A DNA stretch of 64,000 bases from contig CM065801.1 in assembly GCA_033398695.1 (NCBI GenBank), positions 53,082,358 to 53,146,357 on the forward strand, read 5' to 3'. The translations under genes and the position numbers were made by a program. The notes under the pieces were generated by a model that was not told the DNA's origin, did not search any database, and worked only from the letters and a program-made list of their open reading frames with translations. The stretch is from Orobanche coerulescens (Eukaryota; Streptophyta; Magnoliopsida; Lamiales; Orobanchaceae). Positions 35,442 to 46,161 of the stretch are shown one piece after another (the stretch's first letter is position 1; every line of letters starts with the position of its first letter).

Positions 35442-38044
35442 ATGAGAAAACTCGGTAACGAAGGCCTACTACCTTTGGATACCGAACTCGAGCGCACTCT
35501 TCGAAGGAACAAGAAGGAGAAACGAGAGTTACAGACGACAGTGACCATGGCCGAAAATATCAAAATTCAAGGAGGAAATAATATTGTGCAGCAAGCTCAA
35601 CCGGAAATGGCACTTCGAGATTATGCCATGCCGCAGATTAACGCAAACTTTTTGGGGATTCGGCGTCCCACCATTCAGGCCAACAATTTCGAAATCAAGC
35701 CTACTATTATTCAGATGGTGCAGGCGAGCCAATTCTGTGGATTGCCAAATGATGACCCAAACGCACATATTGCTTCTTTTCTCAAGATTTGTGACACGTT
35801 CAAGAACAATGGTGTCACCGACGATGCTATCCGATTACAGCTTTTCCCTTTTTCTCTGAGGGATAAAGCGAAATTTTGGCTGAATTCCTTACCGCCGGGC
35901 TCGATCACGACATGGGCAGAGTTAGCGCAAGCCTTCCTTGCTAAATTCTTCCCACCTTCTAAGACGGCGAGACTGAGAAATGAGATCACCACTTTCGGTC
36001 AGTATGACATGGAATCGCTTCACGAGGCATAGGAGCGATACAAAGATTTGTTACAGAGATGCCCACATCACGGCCTTCCAGAGTGGCTTCAAATTCAGAC
36101 GTTTTACAATGGATTGAGTGCCTCTACACGCACTCTCGTGGATGCAGCCGCCGGTGGAGCTTTGATGGGAAAGACGATGGCTGAAGCACACTCGTTGTTG
36201 GAAGCTATGGCCGCTAATGCTTATCAATGGCCATCCGAACGAATAACGCCGAAGCAATTTTTGGAAATTTCGAGTAATGACCCGATATCTACATTGTCAG
36301 CCCAAGTCGCAGCATTAACGCAGCAGCTCCAAGAATTTTCGCATGCTCCTTCCCCGTTACCATTGAGTCTTGCAATTGGTGTAACGGATCTCACCATAGC
36401 GCGGAGTGCCAAGTCGGAAACCCGTTCGAGCAGCCCCAAATTGAACAAGCTCAGTTCGTAGGAAACGGAAACCGGCAAAATAATCCGTACTCCAACACGT
36501 ATAATCCAGGGTGGCGTAATCATCCCAACTTCTCGTGGAGGAACGGACAGAACTCGAACCAGCCTCCGTTCACTCAAAACCAACAGCAGCCTCCTCCCGC
36601 TCCAAAAGTTTCTCTCGAGGAAGCAATTGCGAAATTGGCAGCGAATACGAGTCAATTCATGACTCGTACTGAAGCAACATTGCAAAATCATTCCGCCTCC
36701 ATTCGCAACTTGGAAGTCCAGTTGGGCCAGATTGCTAACGTGTTGACAGCCCGCCCGGAGGGAGCATTGCCAAGTACGACCGAGACAAATCCTAGAGAAA
36801 TTCTAAATGCGATCAGTTTGAGAAGCGGGAAGGAGGTGTGTGACCAGCCCGAGAGAAGTGAAAAGAGGAGTGAAATTGAGGAGAAGAAAAATTTAGCGAC
36901 GGAAGAATCACAAGATTGGAGACCCTCGATAACGTTTCCGGATAACCCAAAGGCATATGTGCCACCCGTCCTGTTTCCGCAGAGATTACAGCAGAAAAAG
37001 GCGGACAAGCAATTCTCTAAGTTTCTCGACGTGTTCAAGAAGCTTCATATTAACATTCCATTTGCCGACGCATTGGAACAAATGCCAAGCTACGTTAAAT
37101 TCATGAAAGAGATCTTGTCAAAGAAAAGAACACTCGAGGAGTTTGAGACAGTCGCCTTGACGGAGGAATGCAGCGCGATTCTTCAGAAGAAGCTTCCACC
37201 AAAATTGAAAGATCCGGGAAGTTTCAACATACCGTGCACCATGGGGAATCTCTCTTTTAATAAGGCATTGTGCGATCTCGGTGCTAGTATTAACCTCATG
37301 CCTCTGTCTATTTTCAAGAAGCTGGGAATTGGAGAAGCAAAGCCGACGACGGTCTCCTTGCAATTAGCGGATCGATCTATCAAGTATCCGAGGGGAGTGA
37401 TTGAGGATGTGTTAGTAAAAGTGGATAAATTTATCTTTCCAGTGGATTTTATTGTTCTCGACATGGAGGAAGATGAAGATATCCCGATTATCTTGGGACG
37501 ACCATTTTTAGCGACCGTCAGAACTCTTATTGACGTGGAAAAGGGAGAATTAACTCTGCGGGTTCAAGAGGAGCATGTTACGTTCCAAGTATTCAAATCC
37601 TTTTCATGGCCGGAATGTGTTGATAAGAGCTCACAGAGTGAAAGTGTGGAGGCCGTTGCAAAAGAAAAACACCGAAAACATCGTCGGTCGAAAGACTCAT
37701 TTTCAGATGGTCCAACCTCTAAGAATGATGTAGAACGAGTCGCATTTCTCAATCATGTGAACATGCAGTCATCGCCATCTGACCAGCCACACTCGGAAAA
37801 ATCTGTTGCTGCCATAAGTTCGTTCGTGAAAGAGGAAAATAAGCCGGAAGGCAAGCGAACGTCTAGTCATGAGAAAAATGGGTGTTTCGGGAAGTTGTTC
37901 TCGTCAAAACCTTTCCGCAACCAACATTGGGTGTCCAAACCGAAAATCGAATCGTTAATGACCGATGGTCAAAATTTTAAAAATCATATTAACGGTTCGA
38001 TGAACGGGGCGGAGATCAAATGGAGTTTGCGAAAAGCGAACTGA
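35442..38044 (+). pseudogene. Gag-protease of D, one nonsense codon and one frameshift
   Basis: Structural precursor plus aspartic protease. Gag domain (DKAKFWLNSLPPGS, AFLAKFFP) lies about residues 125-220. The frame is broken by TAG at 36030-36032, where a Trp is expected (TGG to TAG), and by a shift at about 36340-36370. After the shift there is a zinc knuckle of C-x2-C-x3-H-x4-C type starting at 36371. Protease: LCDLGASINLMP near 37270 and IPIILGRPFLAT near 37480, with DLGA replacing the usual D-T/S-G. The start at 35442 is the first long in-frame ATG after the PBS. The frame ends at 38044 with no RT following. Confidence 0.9.
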
Positions 38045-38085
38045 TTTTTTAATAGGTCCGACTGAAGACTGTAAACTTAGCGCTT

Positions 38086-38103
38086 CTCGGGAGGCAACCC
38101 GAG
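38086..38103 (+). other. CTCGGG / CCCGAG hairpin after the D protease
   Basis: A perfect 6-bp stem with loop AGGCAA, 42 bases after the gag-protease stop. A similar GGGAGGCAACCC motif recurs at this place in Athila-type elements (from memory). Confidence 0.7.
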
Positions 38104-38261
38104 TTCGTAGTTGTAGATTTTTGCGTTTCTATATTTTTCTTGCATTCTTGCGTTTTTATTTTTCATCATTTTGTGCTTTGATTTGCTTTTACCTCTCGCT
38201 CTTGACGTGTTCTTCTTAAAATTCTGTGCAGGAAAAGTTCCAGGGGAGAAATTCATTACTG

Positions 38262-38540
38262 AGCCGCGGCACAAGGCTTGTGAGCCGCGGCACACACAAA
38301 TCGAAAGGGAGAGCTAAACAATCTGTACTCTGTGCCGCGGCACAACATTATTGAGCCGCGGCACAACATTATTGAGCCGCGGCACACTTGAGCACTGAGC
38401 CACGGCACACGGAATCTGAGTCGCGGCCCACGATAAAACATGCGAACACGTAAAAAGGGACTATACTCAGTGCCGCGGCTCACTTGAGCTGTGCCGCGGC
38501 ACACCATGCGGAATTTGAACAGCCCAAGTACCTTATAACC
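38262..38540 (+). promoter_or_regulatory. Second GTGCCGCGGCAC cluster in D, possible internal promoter for ORF2
   Basis: Nine palindrome units (GAGCCGCGGCAC, GTGCCGCGGCAC and variants) at 38262-38510, followed by TTATAA at 38533-38538. The LTR has the same palindromes upstream of its TATA box, so this looks like a duplicated promoter module. Inferred. Confidence 0.55.
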
Positions 38541-38669
38541 CGCATTCGGCCGGCCACCCCAGGTATACTTCCCTTTCTTCCCTTCCTCTCCCTTGCGCGC
38601 GCGATCGGCCGACATCCTCCTCCCTTCTTCTTCTTGCGATTTTCTTGCATTTTTCACAATCCAAGCAAG

Positions 38670-39200
38670 GTATGTCTAAATTCCTAATCTCAAATTGTTC
38701 TATGAATTTAAATGTGAAGTTGTGTTATGCATTGGATGGATTGAATATGTTTATTTCCTTTAAAAGTTCTATGATGGTTAAGTGGAGGACATGATGTTTT
38801 GATCGATTTTTCATGGTTATTTTGGATTACAAATGAATTGAATATGTCGTTTTTGATGGTGAATGATTCGTGTTGTTGTTCTTGGGGATTTAATCGAGCT
38901 ATTGTCATATTTGTTCTTCAATTGAACTCGTGCCCTTTAAGTGTTTGATGGAATGTCTAAATGAAAAAATTTTCTTTGTTAAGGCAATGTTTTTAATCTG
39001 TGTGCAACATATTCGTTCTGGAATTACAGCAACCCCAACCCGTATGTCTAGTTTAAACGTTATGGTTCAATTTCATTTTTCTCTCACGGTTGTGCTATCT
39101 CATAAAAATTTCTGATTTACGGCCGAATATCCTTAGCCGAGTGATGATTATTCTCGTTATTGTTTGAGTAAGTAACCTTCGGTGTTTAAATTTTTTTCAG
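38670..39200 (+). other. Putative intron in the ORF2 leader of D (531 bp)
   Basis: Donor CAAG|GTATGT (38670) and acceptor TTTTTTTCAG|GA (39200), nine bases upstream of the ORF2 ATG. Athila env-like ORFs are known to be made from spliced RNA. Confidence 0.6.
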
Positions 39201-39208
39201 GACTCACT

Positions 39209-40413
39209 ATGGCTAGGACTAAAAAGCTGAGCAAGAGGGCCAGGACTCAGTCATCCCCCACTCGAGGGGAAACTTCTCGTAGTCGCGCCGAGTCTGAGGC
39301 GCACCAGTTTTCTGACCCTGAGATCCACAAAATCTTCAATGAGAAGATTCGGCCGCGACCTCTTATCCCGGAGAGGGGATTTACTCCAGCCCCCCAAGAC
39401 GGGGAACTGCTTACGATGATAGATGAGATGGGGTGGGCCCGATTTGCTGCACCCTCCGAGCCAGCGGTGATATCGATAGTGCAGGAGTTCTATGCCAGTG
39501 TGTTATTGAAGCACATTCGAGCAGGCCAGATGTTGAAGCAGTCAGAGACTCGGACTCAGGTCGATGTCCGAGGTATTACGGTTGATTTTTCCACAGCTGC
39601 TATTCGGAGGTTGTTTGGGCTACCGGTGGTAGATGAGACGGCTTATGACCGAGTTATGACTAGCCTCACAAAGGAGGCTCTGCTCGAGACTATTACGCAG
39701 CCCGACTCCGACTGGGAGCAGCGCGCACCGGGTTTTTCCACTTTCCATTTCAAGAGCTCACGCCTCAGTCGGCTCGGGCGTGCCTGGCTATATTTTATTT
39801 GCGCTCCTATAGACCCCACATCTCAGATCCGCACTATTTTTCTCTCCCGCGCCCGGACACTATATGCTATCACATCCGGGCTGCGATTCGATGTGGCCCC
39901 TCTCTTGGTCCGATCTATATTCCAATGCATTCAGGGAGGGGCCAAGACGGGGTTGAAGCACCCCTCTCTTATCTGCGCTCTGTGCCGGCAGTCGGGGCTG
40001 ACGTGGTCGGACGACGAGCCGATGCTGGCTCCCCCGGCCCCAATCGACCACCGCATCATCTCACATTTTGACCAGTGGGAGGAGCGCCGGCGCACGCTCA
40101 GGGGAGAGGATTTCTACTGGATGAGGCGCACGAGGGGTCCCCCGAGCCTCTTTTGCTGACACAGGGGCAGGCAGATACCGGCCTGCCGCCCGACAGAGAG
40201 AGATTGCAGGCGATGTTCGACGGGCTGAGGGAAGATATGAGGAGAGAGAGAGAGAGGAGACGAGGAGAGAGAGAGACAGAGAGAGAGGAGATGAGGAGAG
40301 AGAGGGAGAGTATGCTGGCTGCCATGCGAGAGGAGCAGCGGACGGAGCGAGAGAGCATTATTGCTGCCGTCAGGGTTGAGATGCGAGAGCAGGAGCCGGG
40401 CCAACCAGCGTGA
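39209..40413 (+). pseudogene. Second ORF of D: plant-transposon-type protein with C-terminal coiled coil, frameshifted
   Basis: Start taken at ATG 39209, just after the predicted splice acceptor, not at the upstream in-frame ATG at 39182. Basic N-terminus (ARTKKLSKRAR), then a globular region with VDFSTAAIRRLFGLP, typical of the 'putative plant transposon protein' family found in Athila/Tat relatives. Frame 2 stops at 40159, but frame 1 continues (from about 40100) with a long E/R-rich heptad region encoded by a GA-rich tract (40236-40310) and ends at 40413. A single shift near 40100-40150 therefore probably splits one protein. Function unknown; no membrane segment or signal peptide is apparent. 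Confidence 0.7.
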
Positions 40414-41841
40414 GGCGAGGCGTCTGGCAGTGAGGGACGCCTACCATCAGAAGCACCTTGCCGCATGGACGGCCCATATCATGCACCCAGACGGGCCATT
40501 TATTGCACCTGCTCGGCCAGCCACACCACCCTCCTCACCGGATAATGCCGGCACCAGCTCGTGAGAGGACTGGAGGGGAGTACTTGACCTTCTTATTCTA
40601 TTGCATATTATATTTTGTCCATTGAGGTCAATGTACGTCCTAAGTTTGGGGGGGGGGGGTTTACTTTCTGTCGCTACATTTATTGCTGTACTTATTTCGT
40701 TGCACTTTTTGTTATTTTTTAGTTATCTTTTTGTCGATAGCCTTGCTTGTCTTGATTTTACTCTTATTCGTGAATTTTTCGTGTTTCTATTTGTGTAATA
40801 CTGATGTTACGACACTGTTTTTCTCTCTGAAGAAACGGTCGAGTTTTAGTCGGGTTGTAGTCAGTGATTTCTGTTTCTGCTAAGTCTTCATTTAGGTCCA
40901 AAATTTTCTTCGTTTTTGTAGAGACCTTAGCGGATAAGAGAGGATACGAGAGGATACATACGAGTTTTAAAATCACCGTCGATACGTTTGGTTACATTTT
41001 CGGTTAGCTAGTCATCCAGTTACATAAGTCGTGTTGGCACTTAGATTGAGTTTAGAGTCGGTCAGTTTTTCCCAATAGTCGAGATAATATTTGTTCTATG
41101 ATGGGAAGTCTAGTAACCGGGGGTATTCACGTGACCCGCTGTTTACTCTCGCGTAAAACGACAACCCCGATTAGACTAGTGATTTAGAAATTTCACATGT
41201 GCTGATGATAGGGAGCCTAGTAACGGGGGGTACTCGCGTGACCCGTTGTTTACTCTCGCGTAAAACAGCGACCTTGATTCGGACATGCGGGAATTAGCTA
41301 TTCGAGTTGGTTCTCCGCTGTGGAGGGGAACTTAGCAACTAGAAGCATCCATGTGCCCCATGAGTGTCTTTTATGTCAAACGGTTTCCCAATACATGAGA
41401 ATGGAAGTTCCACCCTAGGATTATCCAGATGAAACATCCCGAGATCTGAACCTAGTGGTCAACTCGAATCAATTTCTTGAGCATATATATATAAGGGAAT
41501 ACTGTCCGAGGATTATTTTTATGAAACTCGTGAAAATTTTGCCATTAGACTGTGGAACGGGGCGAACTAGCTCGTTTATTTTAACCTTTCATATTGACGG
41601 TCGATTTGATTCACGTTTGTTAATCTTTGAGCTGGATTTTCTTCATGAACGAGTAATTAGGACTGAACTTGGTTACTTTGTAGAATCAGTGTTCTGAGTG
41701 TAGCTCGCTATTACGATACTCGTATTTTTCAGAGAGAATTTCAAGATAGTATTGATTAGGTTGAGCACTATGAGTTCCACGATTATTCACGACATTCTTT
41801 TGTTGAATTTAATTCTTTTTGCTTGAGGACAAGCAAAGGCT
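40414..41841 (+). other. 3' non-coding region of D
   Basis: Contains AAGTTT plus a run of 12 G (40642-40659), a second PPT-like site 1.2 kb before the true PPT. Three related units lie at about 41096-41175, 41211-41285 and 41325-41395. The first two are close (TTTACTCTCGCGTAAAAC shared, GGGT / ACCC stems) and the third is decayed. No gene seen. Confidence 0.7.
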
Positions 41842-41857
41842 TAAGTTTGGGGGTATT
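41842..41857 (+). other. Polypurine tract of D
   Basis: TAAGTTTGGGGGTATT abuts the 3' LTR and is preceded by GAGGACAAGCAAAGGC, the usual Athila/Tat context. Confidence 0.8.
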
Positions 41858-43186
41858 TGTTAGGCGTATTTTTATACGCTTATTTATCATTATTTTGTAT
41901 TAATTTGGAGAGTAAAGTTGCTAAAATGAGCTTTTAATGCCTTAATTTTGTATGTTTGTCAGGAGATTGGAGTCCGGAAGCTAAAACGAGGCGAAACGGG
42001 CGAAAACGGCAAATTTTGGCCGTGAGCCGCGGCACAAGGCAAGTGGGCCGCGGCACAGGAAGGCAACCACGGGCACGAGTAGGCGTACTGCATGCGCGCA
42101 GCCTGATCAGTGAGCGCGACCAGATGAATTAAAAGGCGCCCAGGCATCCAGCTGAACGCCATGTGCCGCGGCACAGATTAAGTGGGCCGCGGCACACTTG
42201 GCGGTTTTGGTGTGCTCCGCGCGGATTTGGGCCATTTTGAAGTCAGTTCTTGACCTACTCACATGGACGCGATTTGGAGACTGTGAGAGCTATAACTAAG
42301 GGTTTAAGACCCTAATTAATCATCGAAGGTTGGAATCTGAGAGGCTTGGAAAAAGGAGGAAGACAGAAGATTATCACAGACAAGAGAGGCAGAAGAGATC
42401 AAAGGCAGAGGGCGGAAGCCAGAAGAACGGAGGAATCCGAGCTCTTCATCTGCGTTTGATTTTCATGCTTTTATCTATTAATTCTGTATTTTAATTAATT
42501 AGCATGTCAGGCTAAAACCCCAATCTAGGATTTTGATGAAACCCTTGTTTTGACGGAATTGCTTGAGATTATCTATTTAATTCCATTTTTGTTGAGTTTT
42601 CCCAATCGTGTTTAATGCTTTCAATTATCTGGCTAATAGTTGTATTGTTTTAATCATTCAATTCGAATCGGGAGAGGAGAGTTGGTGAGGAACTATTGGT
42701 GTGGACCGTTTTATTCTGTGAGATAGGAATATACTCATAGGAACTACGTGGCCTTTTGGAGATTTTATGCTTTTTGCCTATTGACGAATTAATTCACCTA
42801 GGGATAGAGTGCGTTATTCGCCTTTAGAAAAATCTATTGACCTCGGGAGAGGCGGTAGAGTATATTAGCAATCTTCGCCTTCAATAAATTGGGAAAATCA
42901 TTAACTTCAGATAATCGAGAGTAAATTCGGATAAACCGAGGTGGATTCAGAATCCTATACTTATTCATCATTTGATTTTCTTTCCTCAAGCGATCATTTT
43001 TACTATTTAGTCTTTTATTAATTCTTTTAGTAATTAATTGCAAACCCAAAGTTCGATTGTTCGAATAAAACTAGAATACATAAAAAACGGTAGTTAGTGA
43101 TTCAGTCCTCGTAAGAACGATACTCACTCATCACTTTATTACTTGTATACGATAACGTACACTTGCGTTCAAGAAATATCGCAACA
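41858..43186 (+). repeat. 3' LTR of D (1329 bp)
   Basis: Close match to the 5' LTR. Palindrome cluster at about 42023-42200, where one unit has decayed (ATGCGCGCAGCC replaces GTGCCGCGGCAC). The TATA box is altered to TATAACTA. Confidence 0.92.
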
Positions 43187-43191
43187 GCGGC

Positions 43192-43698
43192 CGTCTCGGT
43201 CGTGGCCACTCCGACAGTCCGAACGACCCCGAAACCTGAACTTGAATATGAATCGAAAATACGGTTACGAAGTACTCACAAAGACGAACCTAAGCGCTAA
43301 GAGAACACACGATTCCGACCACCTGAAGGCTCGAAATTCGACAACGGAAAGTAATTACCCCAAACTTTGGAAAATTACGAAAATGGCCCAAAACGTCCGA
43401 AAATCACGATACGTGATCGAATAACCAAACCGAAGTTCACAACATGTCTAACAAAGTTAAATGGACTTACAGGAAGCTTGAAACAGCAGTTTCCAATGAG
43501 ATTCGCAAGAATCGAACTCAAGTGCGGAAAAGTCGCCAAAAAGCACGGAACTCAACAAATCGACACCGAAACGAACTCGGATGACAAAAAGTGCAGAATT
43601 AATCATTCTCGGAATGCCGAAACGGTCATGAGCGAGTCGTCAAAACGGACTTTTGCCGAAAAAAAAAATTACCGGAAATCGAAATTACGGGTATTACA
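43192..43698 (-). repeat. B1 LTR2, right part
   Basis: Resumes LTR2 after D and the duplicated GCGGC; ends GGGTATTACA. Non-coding. Confidence 0.88.
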
Positions 43699-46161
43699 TT
43701 CTACCCTCCTTAAAAGAAGTTTCGTCCCGAAATTTAAAACAAGTAGGGAGAAGCATTATCCCCACCAGGAAAACTCGACGAGATACACAAAAACCGAAAA
43801 CTCGCGCCCAACGGCGAAATGATGCAAGAAACGCAAAGGCACATACGGCGTGAAAACACGCTCCACGACAACCAACACAACGCCACCGATACAGACATAA
43901 TAAAACCAACAAGTGACAAGCGTCATCAAACTGATAATACAACCAAGTCGATTATCCGAAGAATCACAAAACACAAAGGACCCATTACAAGTAAACACGC
44001 ACAATCAAGAAAACAGAAATAAACACACAAACGATCCACAAGGACAACCACAAACAATTCGGACTACGCCGTAGTCCTCAAAAACTACACTAGGCATTTC
44101 TGTGTACTTTCGGAGCAGAGACGCAACCTCATTCCCCAAATCTCTCAACTACCATCTCACAATGCACGGCTCGGTGACCCACTTGGCCACACTCGAAACA
44201 GTTGACTAACGGTGAACGATAATTCTTCGCAGTACGAGATCAGGCAACAACAGTCAGACAACCCCGATTGAACAAAAACGATCAAATAATAACGACCGAA
44301 CAACAATGATCGAACAACAGCGATCAAACAACAATGATCGAATGACAACAGTCGAACAATGACTCCGAAGTCCCCACTTCAACTCCAGACATTAAAAGAA
44401 CTAGTAGAAAGTGAAAGACGTTACTTCCAAACAAGGTTCACAAGAATCGAACCGAACTCGAAAGGGTCACGATGATAAACAGGTCGATCTGAAACAAGGT
44501 CACAACCAGTTCGAACGATGACAACTGAGACCTCAAACAAGTTCAAAAAGTTTCGACGAACACGTGCAAGTCGATAGAATTTAGAAGGAGAAACTGCAGA
44601 AGTCAAATATAGTACGGGTATTACATCCGACCTCTTATAAAAGAAATGTCGTCCCCGCAACTCACAACAACGGAAATAAGGTCACAACACAAAAAGCATC
44701 CGACAGGAAAATCTCCCATGGGTCTCTCAGAGCCGATCCTGATATCTGTGCTGAAGCGCGAACTCCGAAAGTCTCAGTAGCCAATTCGCAAAACTGAATT
44801 CGGTGTTCCTCGAGTCCACACTTGAAACGCGTTACTGACGAGAAGGACAATTTACACGTGCATGCCCCGACACATCATGGTTGAAACACCTCGGCTCGAT
44901 ACAATGGGGCATAACGTCGCAAAACAATATAGCGTAGATTCCAACTCAGCACAACAAAGAATCATAACACATATCATATACAACGATTACCATCGTAAAG
45001 TAATACACACACAAACACTACAACAACGACGGTACCGTTCGGCGACCTCAACGGCCCGAACGATAACCAGCACATAATTACAAACATTATGAAACAACCA
45101 CACATGTACACAAACGTACAAACCCAAGCTTCAACAGCTCACACTCGTGCGACAACACGCAAATCACCATGAGGCGATAAACAGTAAACACCAGTTCACA
45201 CCTCTAACATAGGGCTAGTATAACAAATGCGTGGCAACGCCTCGACGTTCATGCCACCAATTCGATCATACTCGGGAGCAAACATCATAACGACAACGCG
45301 AACATCATACATACATACCCAGCCCCCAAACGGGAATTGATAGGTTTTAAAAGCGAAAACCACCTTTGAGAAAAAAAATAACTTTGGAAACACATCATGC
45401 ATTTGATAAAAAATGAGGACACTTTATTTTAGCGAAAAACTTTCAGAAATATTCGACCCTTGGGTCTAAGCAACTGCATTTGAAAATATCTCCAAATATT
45501 TTTGGTCCTCAACTGGAAAATTTTTGAAATGTATTGCGGCATTAGAAAGCACCTTGAAAACACCGCAAGAAAATAATTCGTTTTAAAAGTACGTCTCGAA
45601 ATATAATTTTCTAAGATACTCAAGGTTTTCAAAAATTCAATAGGCCAGAATGCCCAAAACTCACCAAAATTCTTTATCAAACCGTCATAAAACATTCAAG
45701 GCCAAAATGCCAAAACTCGATTTAGGGAATCAGTTTTATGAATTAGAACTCAGTTTGCAAAATACTAAAAGTCATTTTTAAAGGACTCACGCAGCGGATA
45801 AAATACAGTTCGTAAATACATTAGCAGCAACACCGCCCCTCATACAGATAAAAGATGAGAGTCAAATATCCACACATCATGAAATCAAAATTCGCAAAAG
45901 GATTCAATCAGTTAACGAATAATCATACAAGTAACTCGCATCAGATGAGGCACAAACACAAAGAAGGGAGACTTACATCCACAGGTCGCACGAAGATGAT
46001 GGCGGCACCTCGATACTAATCACGACCGACACCTCAGACGACGCGTCGCGACACGACTCAGTCAGACAAAATCTGACAAGACAAGACGAGACAATACCCG
46101 ACAACACACAACTCGACCCGACAGCCTAGGTTTCCGCAACCTAAGCTCTGATACCATATTC
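43699..46161 (-). other. B1 internal domain 2, non-coding
   Basis: PPT and hairpin at 43699-43735 (one arm now pairs through a G-U). Minisatellite at 44265-44360. Fossil LTR start at about 44610-44650. PBS at 46145-46156. Compared with INT1 it lacks about 67 bp near 45393 and retains about 68 bp near 43755 that INT1 has lost. Confidence 0.8.

Larger units (their letters stand above)
33966..43186 (+). mobile_element. Complete Athila/Tat-like LTR element D lacking RT and integrase (TSD GCGGC)
   Basis: 5' LTR 33966-35295, tRNA-Asp PBS, gag-protease, non-coding promoter/intron region, second ORF, long 3' non-coding region, PPT, 3' LTR 41858-43186. TSD GCGGC at 33961-33965 and 43187-43191. No RT, RNase H or integrase sequence was found between the protease and ORF2, so it must depend on a partner. 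Confidence 0.93.

Noticed and set aside
38262..38510. Regular palindromic repeats as a CRISPR-like array
   Set aside because: Eukaryotic retroelement context, irregular spacing and no unique spacers of constant length.
38256..38657. 133-codon minus frame with repeated CRGT/CRGS peptides
   Set aside because: Produced by the GTGCCGCGGCAC palindrome repeats; not a protein repeat gene.
39860..40466. Minus-strand frames under the D second ORF
   Set aside because: Shadows of the GA-rich coiled-coil coding tract (Ser/Leu-rich reverse translation).
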